NCBI GenBank assembly: GCA_028278225.1
Contig: JANQEU010000075.1
Span: 405,520 to 469,519 of the forward strand
Origin: Cyclobacteriaceae bacterium
GTDB lineage: Bacteria > Bacteroidota > Bacteroidia > Cytophagales > Cyclobacteriaceae
DNA: 64,000 nt
Direction of reading: 5' to 3'
The position numbers and the translations under genes are program-made. The notes below the pieces were generated by a model. It had not been told where the DNA came from and did no database searches. It worked only from the letters and a program-made list of their open reading frames with translations. Positions 55,801 through 63,523 of this stretch are shown one piece after another; positions within the stretch are counted from its first letter, which is position 1; the number at the start of each line of letters is the position of its first letter.

Positions 55801-56180
55801 TCACCTATATTGCTGAGGTACTTACAGAGATCAGAGTGAGACCGGATACTGTGCTGATCGAAAAGGGAGACAGTGGAATTGAGCCACTCTACATCGTAGT
55901 AGATGGGAATGTGGACCTTATCGCCGAGGGAAAAACCCTGGACAGCATCGGGCGCGGGAGGATGTTCGGGGAACATTTGCTGCTGGAGTCGGAATCTTTC
56001 GATTTTGAGGCTCGCAGTACGGAAACTACCACCCTGCTGGTCTTCAGAAAAGAAGAATTGATGAACCTGATGTCAAGGAATGTGGAAATTGCGGAGATGT
56101 ATATCAGGGTTCTGAATTATGATTTTGATAAAGAAGTGGAGAAAGAAGAAGAATGGGATCTAAGTATTTTTCATACCTAA
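52893..56180 (+). CDS. nucleotide-transporter-like membrane protein fused to HEAT repeats and a cyclic-nucleotide-binding domain
   Basis: A 1095-residue protein with a GTG start. Residues 18-425 form about 12 membrane helices with the MFS/NTT (Tlc) pattern (LLGLGFCMGVFIATYQVGSE, WGLFGRLFDTRQAKRIIGG). Residues 475-900 are HEAT/armadillo-like helical repeats (HLPFLVELLRDINPEVRTAA is one). Residues 960-1080 form a CAP-type cyclic-nucleotide-binding domain with FGEHLLL and a conserved Arg in FEARST, although the usual Pro before it is absent. It may be a signalling receptor rather than a transporter. First gene of the STAND operon, 29 bases before the TIR-like gene. Confidence 0.9.
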   Translation: MLKAFLKFLGGEEGEEQQMWLLLGLGFCMGVFIATYQVGSESLFLQTLGEDWLDKAFFTTGALGIVSAGLFVFLQKKINYTTLAISTNFIIFVFIGVTRFAFYYIDYENYVGFPYLPYILFVMMGPVTALSLLSFWGLFGRLFDTRQAKRIIGGIDTGQLTATMIAFFSIPIITRLPFVDNTYDLLFVSGVASFGMLYFTVYVSLYWNINKMTQIKKGEEVEKVNYFTIFRNPYTRMLSIFLMFSVGAAVFVEYTYLSTVEIMFTDRETGVIDEQKLNDFLSFFSGTVMIMSFLIQSFINDFIIGRFGLKIALMTMPMILILFTLGGIATGHVFGYGGESQMFLLFFLFTVSAKAFTYSLRDALESPAFKLFFLPFNVKVRFDIQTRVEGVINQIAFLAAGAAQIILGFMVFFKLIHYSYLIIGLAGIVMWLAYKLYGEYKVALKQTLEKQRAELEDTGKRNEKSTINILKQEVNTREEDRVFNALRLLEKIDPIEFEFALLDRLASKYARIRKKAYRKLNQLNCFDALDIIKREIKTEGEEDVLAEAKKTLASLRESHEFELTDESIRSLVRSVDAGDRIRGARMLVKLTDDKHLPFLVELLRDINPEVRTAAMETAGKLRRPEFWPILVENLHLSTYSNAAMAALVHSGEAAFHAVDSSFYRTGQYKSTMLRVVQILGRVGGRQALELLWKKIDFPDKQVTTELLLSLSYIGFEARDFQASRIQLIIEKLIGDIAWNIKVLQDIPEEDPRDVRIRDAIIEENKVNYDNIFMLLGMIYDPQNVMLVKENIELDTTDSVSFAVEMMDVFCSDELKPKLFPVMDDMRDRDRLDKLLSFYPPEHFESYEDALKQIVNRDYNSITRYTKALTLYRLQEIEAMEVSYDLIANLFNPDPILLQTAAHAIYKLDETSYQVNTRRLKPSVKKELDKAVLPPVFIEEGEEYHQELLLVEIVMFLKEMREFEEIPGELITYIAEVLTEIRVRPDTVLIEKGDSGIEPLYIVVDGNVDLIAEGKTLDSIGRGRMFGEHLLLESESFDFEARSTETTTLLVFRKEELMNLMSRNVEIAEMYIRVLNYDFDKEVEKEEEWDLSIFHT

Positions 56181-56209
56181 CTAGCTAACTAATCTAATTC
56201 TGTCACTGA

Positions 56210-57700
56210 ATGAAATCGAACCAAGAAATACTAATCACCTATGCCGAAGCTGATGATCAACCCATTGATGGCGGAGTAGGTTGGGTATCTAATTTTAACA
56301 AGTTTCTGACCAACCTCCTTTTTCAGATCAACAAGGTGGAACCGAAGGTTCGACTTGTCTCCGACGATAAACTGACCGATAAAGACCTGACAGGCGCAAC
56401 AGTTGTGATTGCCGTCCTGAGTGATTCACTTGAAAAAACTGCTGTTGATAAAATAGAAAACTGGGCGCAGGGGTTACACAAGTCGGGCAAACTCGTATCA
56501 GGCGGGATTTCGAAGTTTTGTAAAGTTCTGAAAACACCTATTGATCCTGACAAACTGTTTCCCTCCCTTTCGGAACTGGTGTCATATGACTTCTACTTTG
56601 TAGATGCGCGGACCGGCGAAATGCAGGAATTCACAAGGTTTTTCGGGTCGGACGCGGAGCGAAGCTTCTGGATGAAACTTGTGGATATTTCTTATGATAT
56701 CTCCTATTTATTGAGTGCTGATGATAAGGGAAGTAAAAAAACCGGAGCCGAAGTTGGCAGGGACAAAACAGTTTACCTGGCAAGCTCAGGTATGGACCTC
56801 CTGATCCAGCGGGATGTGATCAAACGTGAACTTAAGCGACATGGCTATGAGGTACTCCCCAACACCGCCCTGCCAAAGGATGCGAGTGAACTCGAGAAAA
56901 TGGTTCGTGAAGATCTTTCAAAATGCCGTCTTTCTATCCATATGGTGGGAGAGGACTACGGTTATCGACCAACAGGGTCCGAGTTGTCAGTGGTAGACAT
57001 TCAAAATCGCGTTGCTCAGGAGTATACGACTGAAATGTCGGAATACAACAAAAAGCATGACAATGAAAAACCTTTCAGCCGCCTGATCTGGCTGTCTCCT
57101 GATCTGCTCAATGTCAGTGAGCGTCAGCGAATTTTCATAGAGGATATCAAGAGTAGTGCGGCGCTTCTCGAAGAAGCTGAAGTATTGCAGATCCAGCTTC
57201 AGGAGCTAAAGGCGATCATCAGGGAGGAACTTATGACGGGTGGACGCTTTAATGTGAAACGTGAAGTGGCAGGATATGACACGACGGACGAAGAAGGCAC
57301 TAAGGTGATCTACCTGATCACGGATAAAAGTGATCTCAAAGAAAGCAAAGCAATCCAGGATTTCCTGACAAAACAGGGTTTCAAGGTACTCGCCCCCAGT
57401 TTTGAAGGAGAGCTGGTTGACATACGATACATTCATCAGGAAAATCTGAGACGTTGCGACGGGTCCATTATTTATTATGGAAATGCAACTTCCGAATGGA
57501 TAAAAACCAAATTGCAGGACTTATTGAAAGCGCCTGGATTTGGCCGTGAAAAGCCTCTGCGGGTGAAAGCGGTATACCTGGAAGGCAAGAAAGAAATTGA
57601 CACCAGTCACTTCGAAAAAAACAAAACGCTAGTACTCGGAAATACGGATAAATTCGATCCGAAAAACCTGGCACCATTTTTAACTAAACTCGACAACTGA
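56210..57700 (+). CDS. protein with three TIR/DUF4062-like domains
   Basis: A 496-residue soluble protein. Domain 1 (1-165) begins ILITYAEADDQPIDGGVGWV, a TIR-like strand and loop, and has VVIAVLSDSLEKT. Domain 2 (about 186-345) matches DUF4062 (VYLASSGMDLLIQRDVIKRE, the phrase SIHMVGEDYGYRP, VAQEYTTEM). Domain 3 (about 362-496) resembles another TIR-like fold (VIYLITDKSDL, HQENLRRCDGSIIYYGNA). Catalytic NADase glutamates could not be confirmed. Domains 2 and 3 recall partners of nSTAND1 WD40 proteins, as encoded here two bases downstream. It could be an effector or adaptor. Confidence 0.82.
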   Translation: MKSNQEILITYAEADDQPIDGGVGWVSNFNKFLTNLLFQINKVEPKVRLVSDDKLTDKDLTGATVVIAVLSDSLEKTAVDKIENWAQGLHKSGKLVSGGISKFCKVLKTPIDPDKLFPSLSELVSYDFYFVDARTGEMQEFTRFFGSDAERSFWMKLVDISYDISYLLSADDKGSKKTGAEVGRDKTVYLASSGMDLLIQRDVIKRELKRHGYEVLPNTALPKDASELEKMVREDLSKCRLSIHMVGEDYGYRPTGSELSVVDIQNRVAQEYTTEMSEYNKKHDNEKPFSRLIWLSPDLLNVSERQRIFIEDIKSSAALLEEAEVLQIQLQELKAIIREELMTGGRFNVKREVAGYDTTDEEGTKVIYLITDKSDLKESKAIQDFLTKQGFKVLAPSFEGELVDIRYIHQENLRRCDGSIIYYGNATSEWIKTKLQDLLKAPGFGREKPLRVKAVYLEGKKEIDTSHFEKNKTLVLGNTDKFDPKNLAPFLTKLDN

Positions 57701-57702
57701 CC

Positions 57703-60700
57703 ATGAGTGAAAAAGACATTGATCTCAAACAAGGTACCGGACAGGATATCGTTGATATCACGGAACTGATAAACCCATTCCCCGGGCTGAGGCCATTCGG
57801 CGTGGAAGAAAGCCATCTCTTTTTTGGAAGGGAGGGTCAAAATGATGAAGCCCTGGTAAAACTGGCTGATAATCGCTTCGTAGCAATTCTCGGAGCATCC
57901 GGTAGTGGTAAATCCTCTTTCGTGTATTGCGGGCTGATCCCCACATTACATGGGGGATTCATGACGGATGCGGGATCTAACTGGCGGATCGTCACATGCC
58001 GCCCGGGCGGTGGTCCCATTGACAACCTCGCCGAAGCCCTCCTTATCAAGGATCAGGAGTACCAGATGCTTTCTGAGGAAGACCAACTGATCAGGAAAAC
58101 TATTATCGGTACTGTATTGAGAAGTTCTTCTTTGGGCCTTGTTGAAGTGATCAAACAATTGAAAACTGATGATTTCCAGAATGTGCTGGTGCTTGTTGAC
58201 CAGTTCGAGGAATTGTTCCGTTTCTCAAAGCTGGAGGCGCAAAGCTCTGATCAGAACGAATCGGCGGCATTTGTCAACCTGCTGCTGGAAGCATCCCAGT
58301 ACCTGGATGAGCCTATTTATGTGGCATTGACCATGCGTTCCGATTTTATCGGGGAATGTGCCAAATATCCGGATCTGACTCAATTGATCAACGATTCGCA
58401 CTATCTTATTCCACAGATGACGCGTGATCAGAAACGAATGATCATCGAAGGCCCGGTAGCTGTTGGTGGTGGCAAGATCGCTCCAAGGCTGACGCAGCAG
58501 TTGTTGAACGATCTGGGAGATAATCCGGATCAGTTACCGATCCTGCAGCATGCCCTCATGAGGACCTGGTCGAAATGGGTGGAGATCCGCAAAGAGGGTG
58601 AGCCCATGGACCTGAATCACTATAACGCCATTGGTACCCTAAGGGAAGCGCTGTCACAACATGCCAACGAAGCGTACGATCTGCTAAGCAAGCGTGAGAA
58701 AGAGATCTGCGAGATCATGTTTAAGGCGCTCACCGAGAAAGGAGCTGAAAACCAGGGGATCAGGCGGCCTACAAAACTGAGTACAATCGCCTCAATTGCC
58801 GGGGTTACCGAAGAGGAAGTGGAAAAGGTGATCGATCGCTTCAGGGAGCCGGGCAGGTCGTTGCTGATGCCTCCTTATGGCGTGAAATTGCAATCCGATT
58901 CAGTAATAGATATTTCCCATGAAAGTCTGATGCGGATCTGGGATCGCCTGAAGCAATGGCTGGATGAGGAATCCAAGTCAGCTGAGATGTATATAAAGCT
59001 TTCCGATGCGGCAACCAAATTCCAGGAAGGAAAAGCAAGCCTGTGGAAAATGCCTGACTTACAATTAGCAATCAACTGGAGAGCAGACAATAAACCGACC
59101 TTTGTTTGGGGATCAAGGTATAACCAGGCATTCGAGCGGACCATGGTCTTCCTCGATACCTCGATCAAGGCCTTTGAGACGGAGGAAGCCAACAAGGTTT
59201 TGTTACAAAAGCGGAAAGTAAGGTTTGTTCGGACCTTCTCCATCATTGCCGGAGCGCTTGCAATGGTGATGCTGTTCCTGTCTGTGTATGCCCAGTTGAA
59301 AGCAAATGAGGCAGCGGAAAATGCCATTATTGCTCAAGAAAATGCGGCTGAGGCTGAAATTCAAAGACAGGCAGCTGTTGAGCAGGCTGCACTAGCCCGG
59401 GAAGCCCAGGCAGAGGCTGAAGCTCAAAAGGTCATTGCAGATGAGCAAAGAGATGAGGCCATTTTACAGACTCAAATTGCACAGGCAGAGCGAGCCAGAG
59501 CCGAGCAGCAGCAGAAATTAGCTGAGCAAAATGCAGCAGAAGCACGTCGGCAACAAGGTATCGCCCAGGAAAATGAAGCGGAAGCTAATCTCCAAAGAGA
59601 TTTAGCGAATATTGCCAGAGACCAGGCCGATTCAGCCAGGTTGGCTGCTGAACGCCTTAGGTTCCAGTCCATTGCCCAGTCCATGGCCATTAAGGCAAAA
59701 GATGTACCTGACCCGCAATTGAAGGCGCTTGTTGCCAAGCAGGGTTATGATTTCTACCAGGAATACAAAGATGAAACCAAGGAATACAATGGTGACATCT
59801 ACTCCGGTGCGTACTACGGATTGCAGGGTTTGATCAGGGCCAAAACTATGGCAGAGAACCCCACCTTCGGACAGGAAATTGCATATCCCATTGGGGATTC
59901 ATTATTGAATCAGTATCATGGTCATAAACCATTGCTTGAAGCAGACAAGCAGGTAGCCGTTCGGTCTGTATCATACTCACAGGACGGACAGCGCATGTAT
60001 TCTGCCGGTGGCGACGGACGATTGATAGCCTGGAATGTAGCAAACAGATCATATACCGAAATATACCAAAGTGACCGTGTCAACCGTGTGGTAAATATCA
60101 GCCCCAATGAGCGGTGGCTGGCGCTGGCAACTGATGCCAATGAGATCGACCTGTTTGATCTGAGAAACACGGCGGCCGACCCCAGAAGGATCAGATCCCA
60201 CAGGGGCGCCATTTATGATCTGGTCTTCCTTCCTGATAACTCAGGATTCATTTCAGTTGGTGCCGATCAGAGAATTCTGCGAACGACCCTGGCAAACAAC
60301 GATGTTCAGGAAGTGGCGATAGTGACTTCAAAGGTTCAGACTATTGCCGTAAGCCCTGATGGAAATACCCTGGCCGTTGGATCGATTGGCGGGGATGTGG
60401 TACTTTATGACCTGAATGTTGCAGCTGAAGATCAGTCCGAAAAACGTGTTTTCCGTAGGAATGAGGATCAACTGGCCGTTACAGACCTGAGTTTCAGTAA
60501 CACCGGAAAATACCTTGCGATTGGGGGATATAATGTTGCCACCGGTTTTGGTTACATAACCTTATGGGATCTTGAGCTCAAAGAGCAATTCGGACCACAG
60601 CTGATTGGCTACACCGCCCGGGTCAATGACATTGAGTTCAGCGAGGGTGATCTTCTGGTAGCCGGAGCCAGTCATGACGGATCAGTCAGGATGTGGGACA

Positions 60701-60987
60701 TGGGGCCTGATAACATCTTCGACCTGCCCACGGTATTTGACGATCACACGGATTGGGTTTGGGATCTTGATTTCAACCCCGATGGGGATGGATTGATGAC
60801 GGCTTCTGCGGACGGATTGATCAGGTATTTTTCCACGAAACCGGATGAGATGGTAAGTCAAATGTGCGGGTACCTGGAAAGAAATATGAGTGATATCGAA
60901 TGGAGACAATTTGTAGCGGATGTAAATGATATAGCCTGGGTAGAAACTTGTGAAGGGAAGCCAAAACCAGTACCGGAAGAAGAATAA
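57703..60987 (+). CDS. nSTAND1-type NTPase with membrane segment, coiled coil and WD40 propeller
   Basis: A 1094-residue protein. The nSTAND1 signature NPFPGLRPFGVEESHLFFGRE opens at residue 24, with Walker A GASGSGKSS (64-72) and Walker B VLVLVDQFEELF (161-172). A winged-helix-like region runs to about 430. A hydrophobic segment at about 511-531 (SIIAGALAMVMLFLSVYAQ) follows basic residues. A long Ala/Glu/Gln-rich coiled coil (532-650) comes next, and WD40 repeats span about 750-1055 (VRSVSYSQDGQRMYSAGGDG). STAND NTPases switch on when a sensor domain meets a ligand. The propeller is probably the sensor, possibly outside the inner membrane. Confidence 0.92.
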   Translation: MSEKDIDLKQGTGQDIVDITELINPFPGLRPFGVEESHLFFGREGQNDEALVKLADNRFVAILGASGSGKSSFVYCGLIPTLHGGFMTDAGSNWRIVTCRPGGGPIDNLAEALLIKDQEYQMLSEEDQLIRKTIIGTVLRSSSLGLVEVIKQLKTDDFQNVLVLVDQFEELFRFSKLEAQSSDQNESAAFVNLLLEASQYLDEPIYVALTMRSDFIGECAKYPDLTQLINDSHYLIPQMTRDQKRMIIEGPVAVGGGKIAPRLTQQLLNDLGDNPDQLPILQHALMRTWSKWVEIRKEGEPMDLNHYNAIGTLREALSQHANEAYDLLSKREKEICEIMFKALTEKGAENQGIRRPTKLSTIASIAGVTEEEVEKVIDRFREPGRSLLMPPYGVKLQSDSVIDISHESLMRIWDRLKQWLDEESKSAEMYIKLSDAATKFQEGKASLWKMPDLQLAINWRADNKPTFVWGSRYNQAFERTMVFLDTSIKAFETEEANKVLLQKRKVRFVRTFSIIAGALAMVMLFLSVYAQLKANEAAENAIIAQENAAEAEIQRQAAVEQAALAREAQAEAEAQKVIADEQRDEAILQTQIAQAERARAEQQQKLAEQNAAEARRQQGIAQENEAEANLQRDLANIARDQADSARLAAERLRFQSIAQSMAIKAKDVPDPQLKALVAKQGYDFYQEYKDETKEYNGDIYSGAYYGLQGLIRAKTMAENPTFGQEIAYPIGDSLLNQYHGHKPLLEADKQVAVRSVSYSQDGQRMYSAGGDGRLIAWNVANRSYTEIYQSDRVNRVVNISPNERWLALATDANEIDLFDLRNTAADPRRIRSHRGAIYDLVFLPDNSGFISVGADQRILRTTLANNDVQEVAIVTSKVQTIAVSPDGNTLAVGSIGGDVVLYDLNVAAEDQSEKRVFRRNEDQLAVTDLSFSNTGKYLAIGGYNVATGFGYITLWDLELKEQFGPQLIGYTARVNDIEFSEGDLLVAGASHDGSVRMWDMGPDNIFDLPTVFDDHTDWVWDLDFNPDGDGLMTASADGLIRYFSTKPDEMVSQMCGYLERNMSDIEWRQFVADVNDIAWVETCEGKPKPVPEEE

Positions 60988-60999
60988 AAGGATCCCTTT

Positions 61000-62124
61000 A
61001 TGAATGATATGAAGAAATTTCTGTTTGCCTCTGCGCTGGGGGTGATGGCGCTTGGGTTGCATGCCCAGACATGGTCTCAACGGCTGAGCGCAGCCGAAAG
61101 GGATTACGAAGAAGGTCGATTGACCGGCATCCCGGAAAGACTCCAGGGTGGATTGGATCTCAAGACCAAAGAGGGAGGATTCACACATGAAGAGCGTATA
61201 AGGACCCACAAGCTGATCACCAAGGTTTACATATTCATTGATGATGAACCCAAGGCTGAAGAGTCGCTTGTAAACCTGCTCAAGACCGACAAGGAACACT
61301 CACTGAATCCTGTTGTGGACCCTGCAGAATTGTATTTCCTGTATGAGAAGTTCAGAACAAAACCCATCTTCAGGGTTGCTGTGAAAGCTGGCTCAAATAA
61401 ATCTTTTCCTAACGTAATAGAAACCTTCAGCCCTTCAAACACGGTAGTAACCGAAAAGATCTATAACGGTAATGGGGACGCGCCTGGTGCCGGAACGATG
61501 AATGGCACTTTAGGGCTGGGTTACTGGCTGGAGGCTACTGCTGAACGACATCTCTGGTATGGGATCGAGGCGGGAACGGGATTCCATCTACGAAGCTCAA
61601 GATATGATGTTGACAATTACGTAGTAGATGGTGCAACAGGTGAACCAACACTGAGTTCTTATATAGCGAATCAGCAGACATACCTGCGTTTTCCGCTTTA
61701 TGCGAGGTACAACTTCATGTACTTTAAGGGGTCCGGACCAATCCCATATGTCAACCTCGGACTGAGCTATGACTTTTTGCTAAATGCCCAATATACGGAA
61801 GCCTCCAGGAGAGGTGGAACTGCTTTTACATTAAGTACAAATAATAATCTGAAGGACCTTGGAATGGTGGAGCGATCAAACATGTCTGCCACCATTGGGG
61901 CGGGGGTCAAGCTTAGGGTTAAAACGCACTTTTTGACCCTTGAGTTAAGATATGATAAAAGTATGTTCAATTATATAAATGAGAATAAACGCTGGAATGG
62001 AAATCAATTCCTGACCTACGATCTGGCATTCGTCGAGGACGACCTGGCGCTGGACATGATTTCATTTTCAGTTGGATTTACCTACTCTGTTTATAGTCCA
62101 AAGAAACTAAAAGAATTTCGATGA
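61000..62124 (+). CDS. secreted outer-membrane beta-barrel protein
   Basis: A 374-residue protein with a signal peptide (ALGVMALGLHAQ). Residues 25-115 form an amphipathic helical region (RLSAAERDYEEGRL, EERIRTHKLITKVYIFI), like a TPR-type periplasmic segment. Residues 120-374 are a predicted barrel (GTLGLGYWLEATAERHLWY, YLRFPLYARYNFMYF, FLTLELRYDKSMF) ending in SFSVGFTYSVY. AAAAGGA lies seven bases before the ATG at 61000. It starts 12 bases after the STAND gene and overlaps the lipoprotein gene by four, so it is a core member of the operon. Confidence 0.85.
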   Translation: MNDMKKFLFASALGVMALGLHAQTWSQRLSAAERDYEEGRLTGIPERLQGGLDLKTKEGGFTHEERIRTHKLITKVYIFIDDEPKAEESLVNLLKTDKEHSLNPVVDPAELYFLYEKFRTKPIFRVAVKAGSNKSFPNVIETFSPSNTVVTEKIYNGNGDAPGAGTMNGTLGLGYWLEATAERHLWYGIEAGTGFHLRSSRYDVDNYVVDGATGEPTLSSYIANQQTYLRFPLYARYNFMYFKGSGPIPYVNLGLSYDFLLNAQYTEASRRGGTAFTLSTNNNLKDLGMVERSNMSATIGAGVKLRVKTHFLTLELRYDKSMFNYINENKRWNGNQFLTYDLAFVEDDLALDMISFSVGFTYSVYSPKKLKEFR

Positions 62125-63449
62125 GTTCACTACGAAGTTTAATCCTCGGCTGTTCGGCCATTTCAATCGGGATTATATCATCTTGTGTATTCGAAGACGA
62201 CAATGCTCCACATCCTTCCGAAGTTTTTGTGAAGTACTATGGTTCTTCAGGTACCCAGGAGATCAAGGATATGATTGTTAATTCAGCCGGTAATGTTGTT
62301 ATACTCGGTAACCAAACCCTGGCAACCACGGCTGCCAATCAAAATGTACTTGTGATAGAGGTCGACACCCTCGGAAACGAGATATCCAGCCGTAGCCTGT
62401 CATTGGATACTTCCACCGTGGAGCTGGCGGAAAGCATCAAGGAGATCAGCAGCGGTTACCTGATTACAGGGTCATTCGCGGAACTGATAGGTGGCCAGAC
62501 TCAACAATTCGGTATTTTTTGGGCACACCTGGATGCTGACCTTGGACTGGTTAAATTGGATACCATTTTGCAAGGGACGGACAATGTGACAGGGATGGAC
62601 ATTATGATGACCGCAGCAGATCAGAATGTAGTCATTGTAGGCAGTACGGACAGAAAGGAAGCGAACGATGTTACCTCCAATGCCGGAGATCAGTTCTTTC
62701 TCATCAAGCGCGATTTCCAGGCGGATACTACGATTTGGAGGAAGTCCTATGGTTTTTCTAACTCAGATGAAGAAGCGATAGCAGTCTTCGAATTACCCAG
62801 TACGGAAATAGCGATTATAGGAAGCGCCACCAACAGGCTGGGTGAAGGAGGAGCCACAGGTAAAAATGTAGTGATGATGATTTTCAATGATTTGGCCACG
62901 TCACAGGTTACCGCGCCAACATTTGGCGTATCTATAGATGCGGATAATAGTGTAGATGACCAGCCTAACGATGTAATCAGGACTTCAGGTGGGTTTGTTG
63001 TGGTTGGTACGAGCACTCAAGGTCAGAACCAACGACCATTTTTGATGGGAATACTCGAATCAGGAACTCTAATATTCAACCAGGCCCTGGAATCGGTCCA
63101 TGCCAATGATAATATCAGTGCACAGGGAAATTCCGTAACACAGACCCGTGAAAATGACCTGGCCGTGGTCGGGACCTATCCGAGTTTCTCAATAACTGAT
63201 GTAACGGTAAAGCCGGAATTCCGGGACAAGAACGGTGAGGTCATGTACATGCGTGCGGGACAAACCGGACTTACAAAGACAGAATACGAAGGAAATTTCG
63301 GATTGGTATCAGGTAATGACGTAGGGGAGGTAGTGCTCACCCTTCCCGACGGTTCCATTTTAATTGGCGCCACGATAGATTTTGGAAGTAATCAGACGAT
63401 GATCGCTTTGATGAAACTCAATGACCGGGGCATTTTACAAGAACAATAG
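62121..63449 (+). CDS. lipoprotein with seven propeller-like repeats
   Basis: A 442-residue protein with lipobox SSC (Cys22). Seven similar blades recur every 54-66 residues, each with a hydrophobic strand and a Gly: NVVILGN (58), GYLITGS (112), NVVIVGS (169), EIAIIGS (229), GFVVVGT (291), DLAVVGT (346) and SILIGAT (412). This fits a seven-bladed beta-propeller anchored to the membrane. Four-base overlap with the barrel gene (ATGA). It may sit with the barrel protein in the outer membrane and relay a signal. Family not recognised. Confidence 0.8.
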   Translation: MSSLRSLILGCSAISIGIISSCVFEDDNAPHPSEVFVKYYGSSGTQEIKDMIVNSAGNVVILGNQTLATTAANQNVLVIEVDTLGNEISSRSLSLDTSTVELAESIKEISSGYLITGSFAELIGGQTQQFGIFWAHLDADLGLVKLDTILQGTDNVTGMDIMMTAADQNVVIVGSTDRKEANDVTSNAGDQFFLIKRDFQADTTIWRKSYGFSNSDEEAIAVFELPSTEIAIIGSATNRLGEGGATGKNVVMMIFNDLATSQVTAPTFGVSIDADNSVDDQPNDVIRTSGGFVVVGTSTQGQNQRPFLMGILESGTLIFNQALESVHANDNISAQGNSVTQTRENDLAVVGTYPSFSITDVTVKPEFRDKNGEVMYMRAGQTGLTKTEYEGNFGLVSGNDVGEVVLTLPDGSILIGATIDFGSNQTMIALMKLNDRGILQEQ

Positions 63450-63523
63450 ACGGCCATACCCATATGTTCACCAAAATATTCAGAATTGTTGGAATTCATT
63501 CGCTCTTTAACCGACAAACCAGT

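Noticed and set aside
60682..61299. Minus-strand frame of 205 codons across the STAND gene end and barrel gene start
   Set aside because: It is antisense to two strongly supported coding genes, has no signal or family, and its composition mirrors the plus strand.
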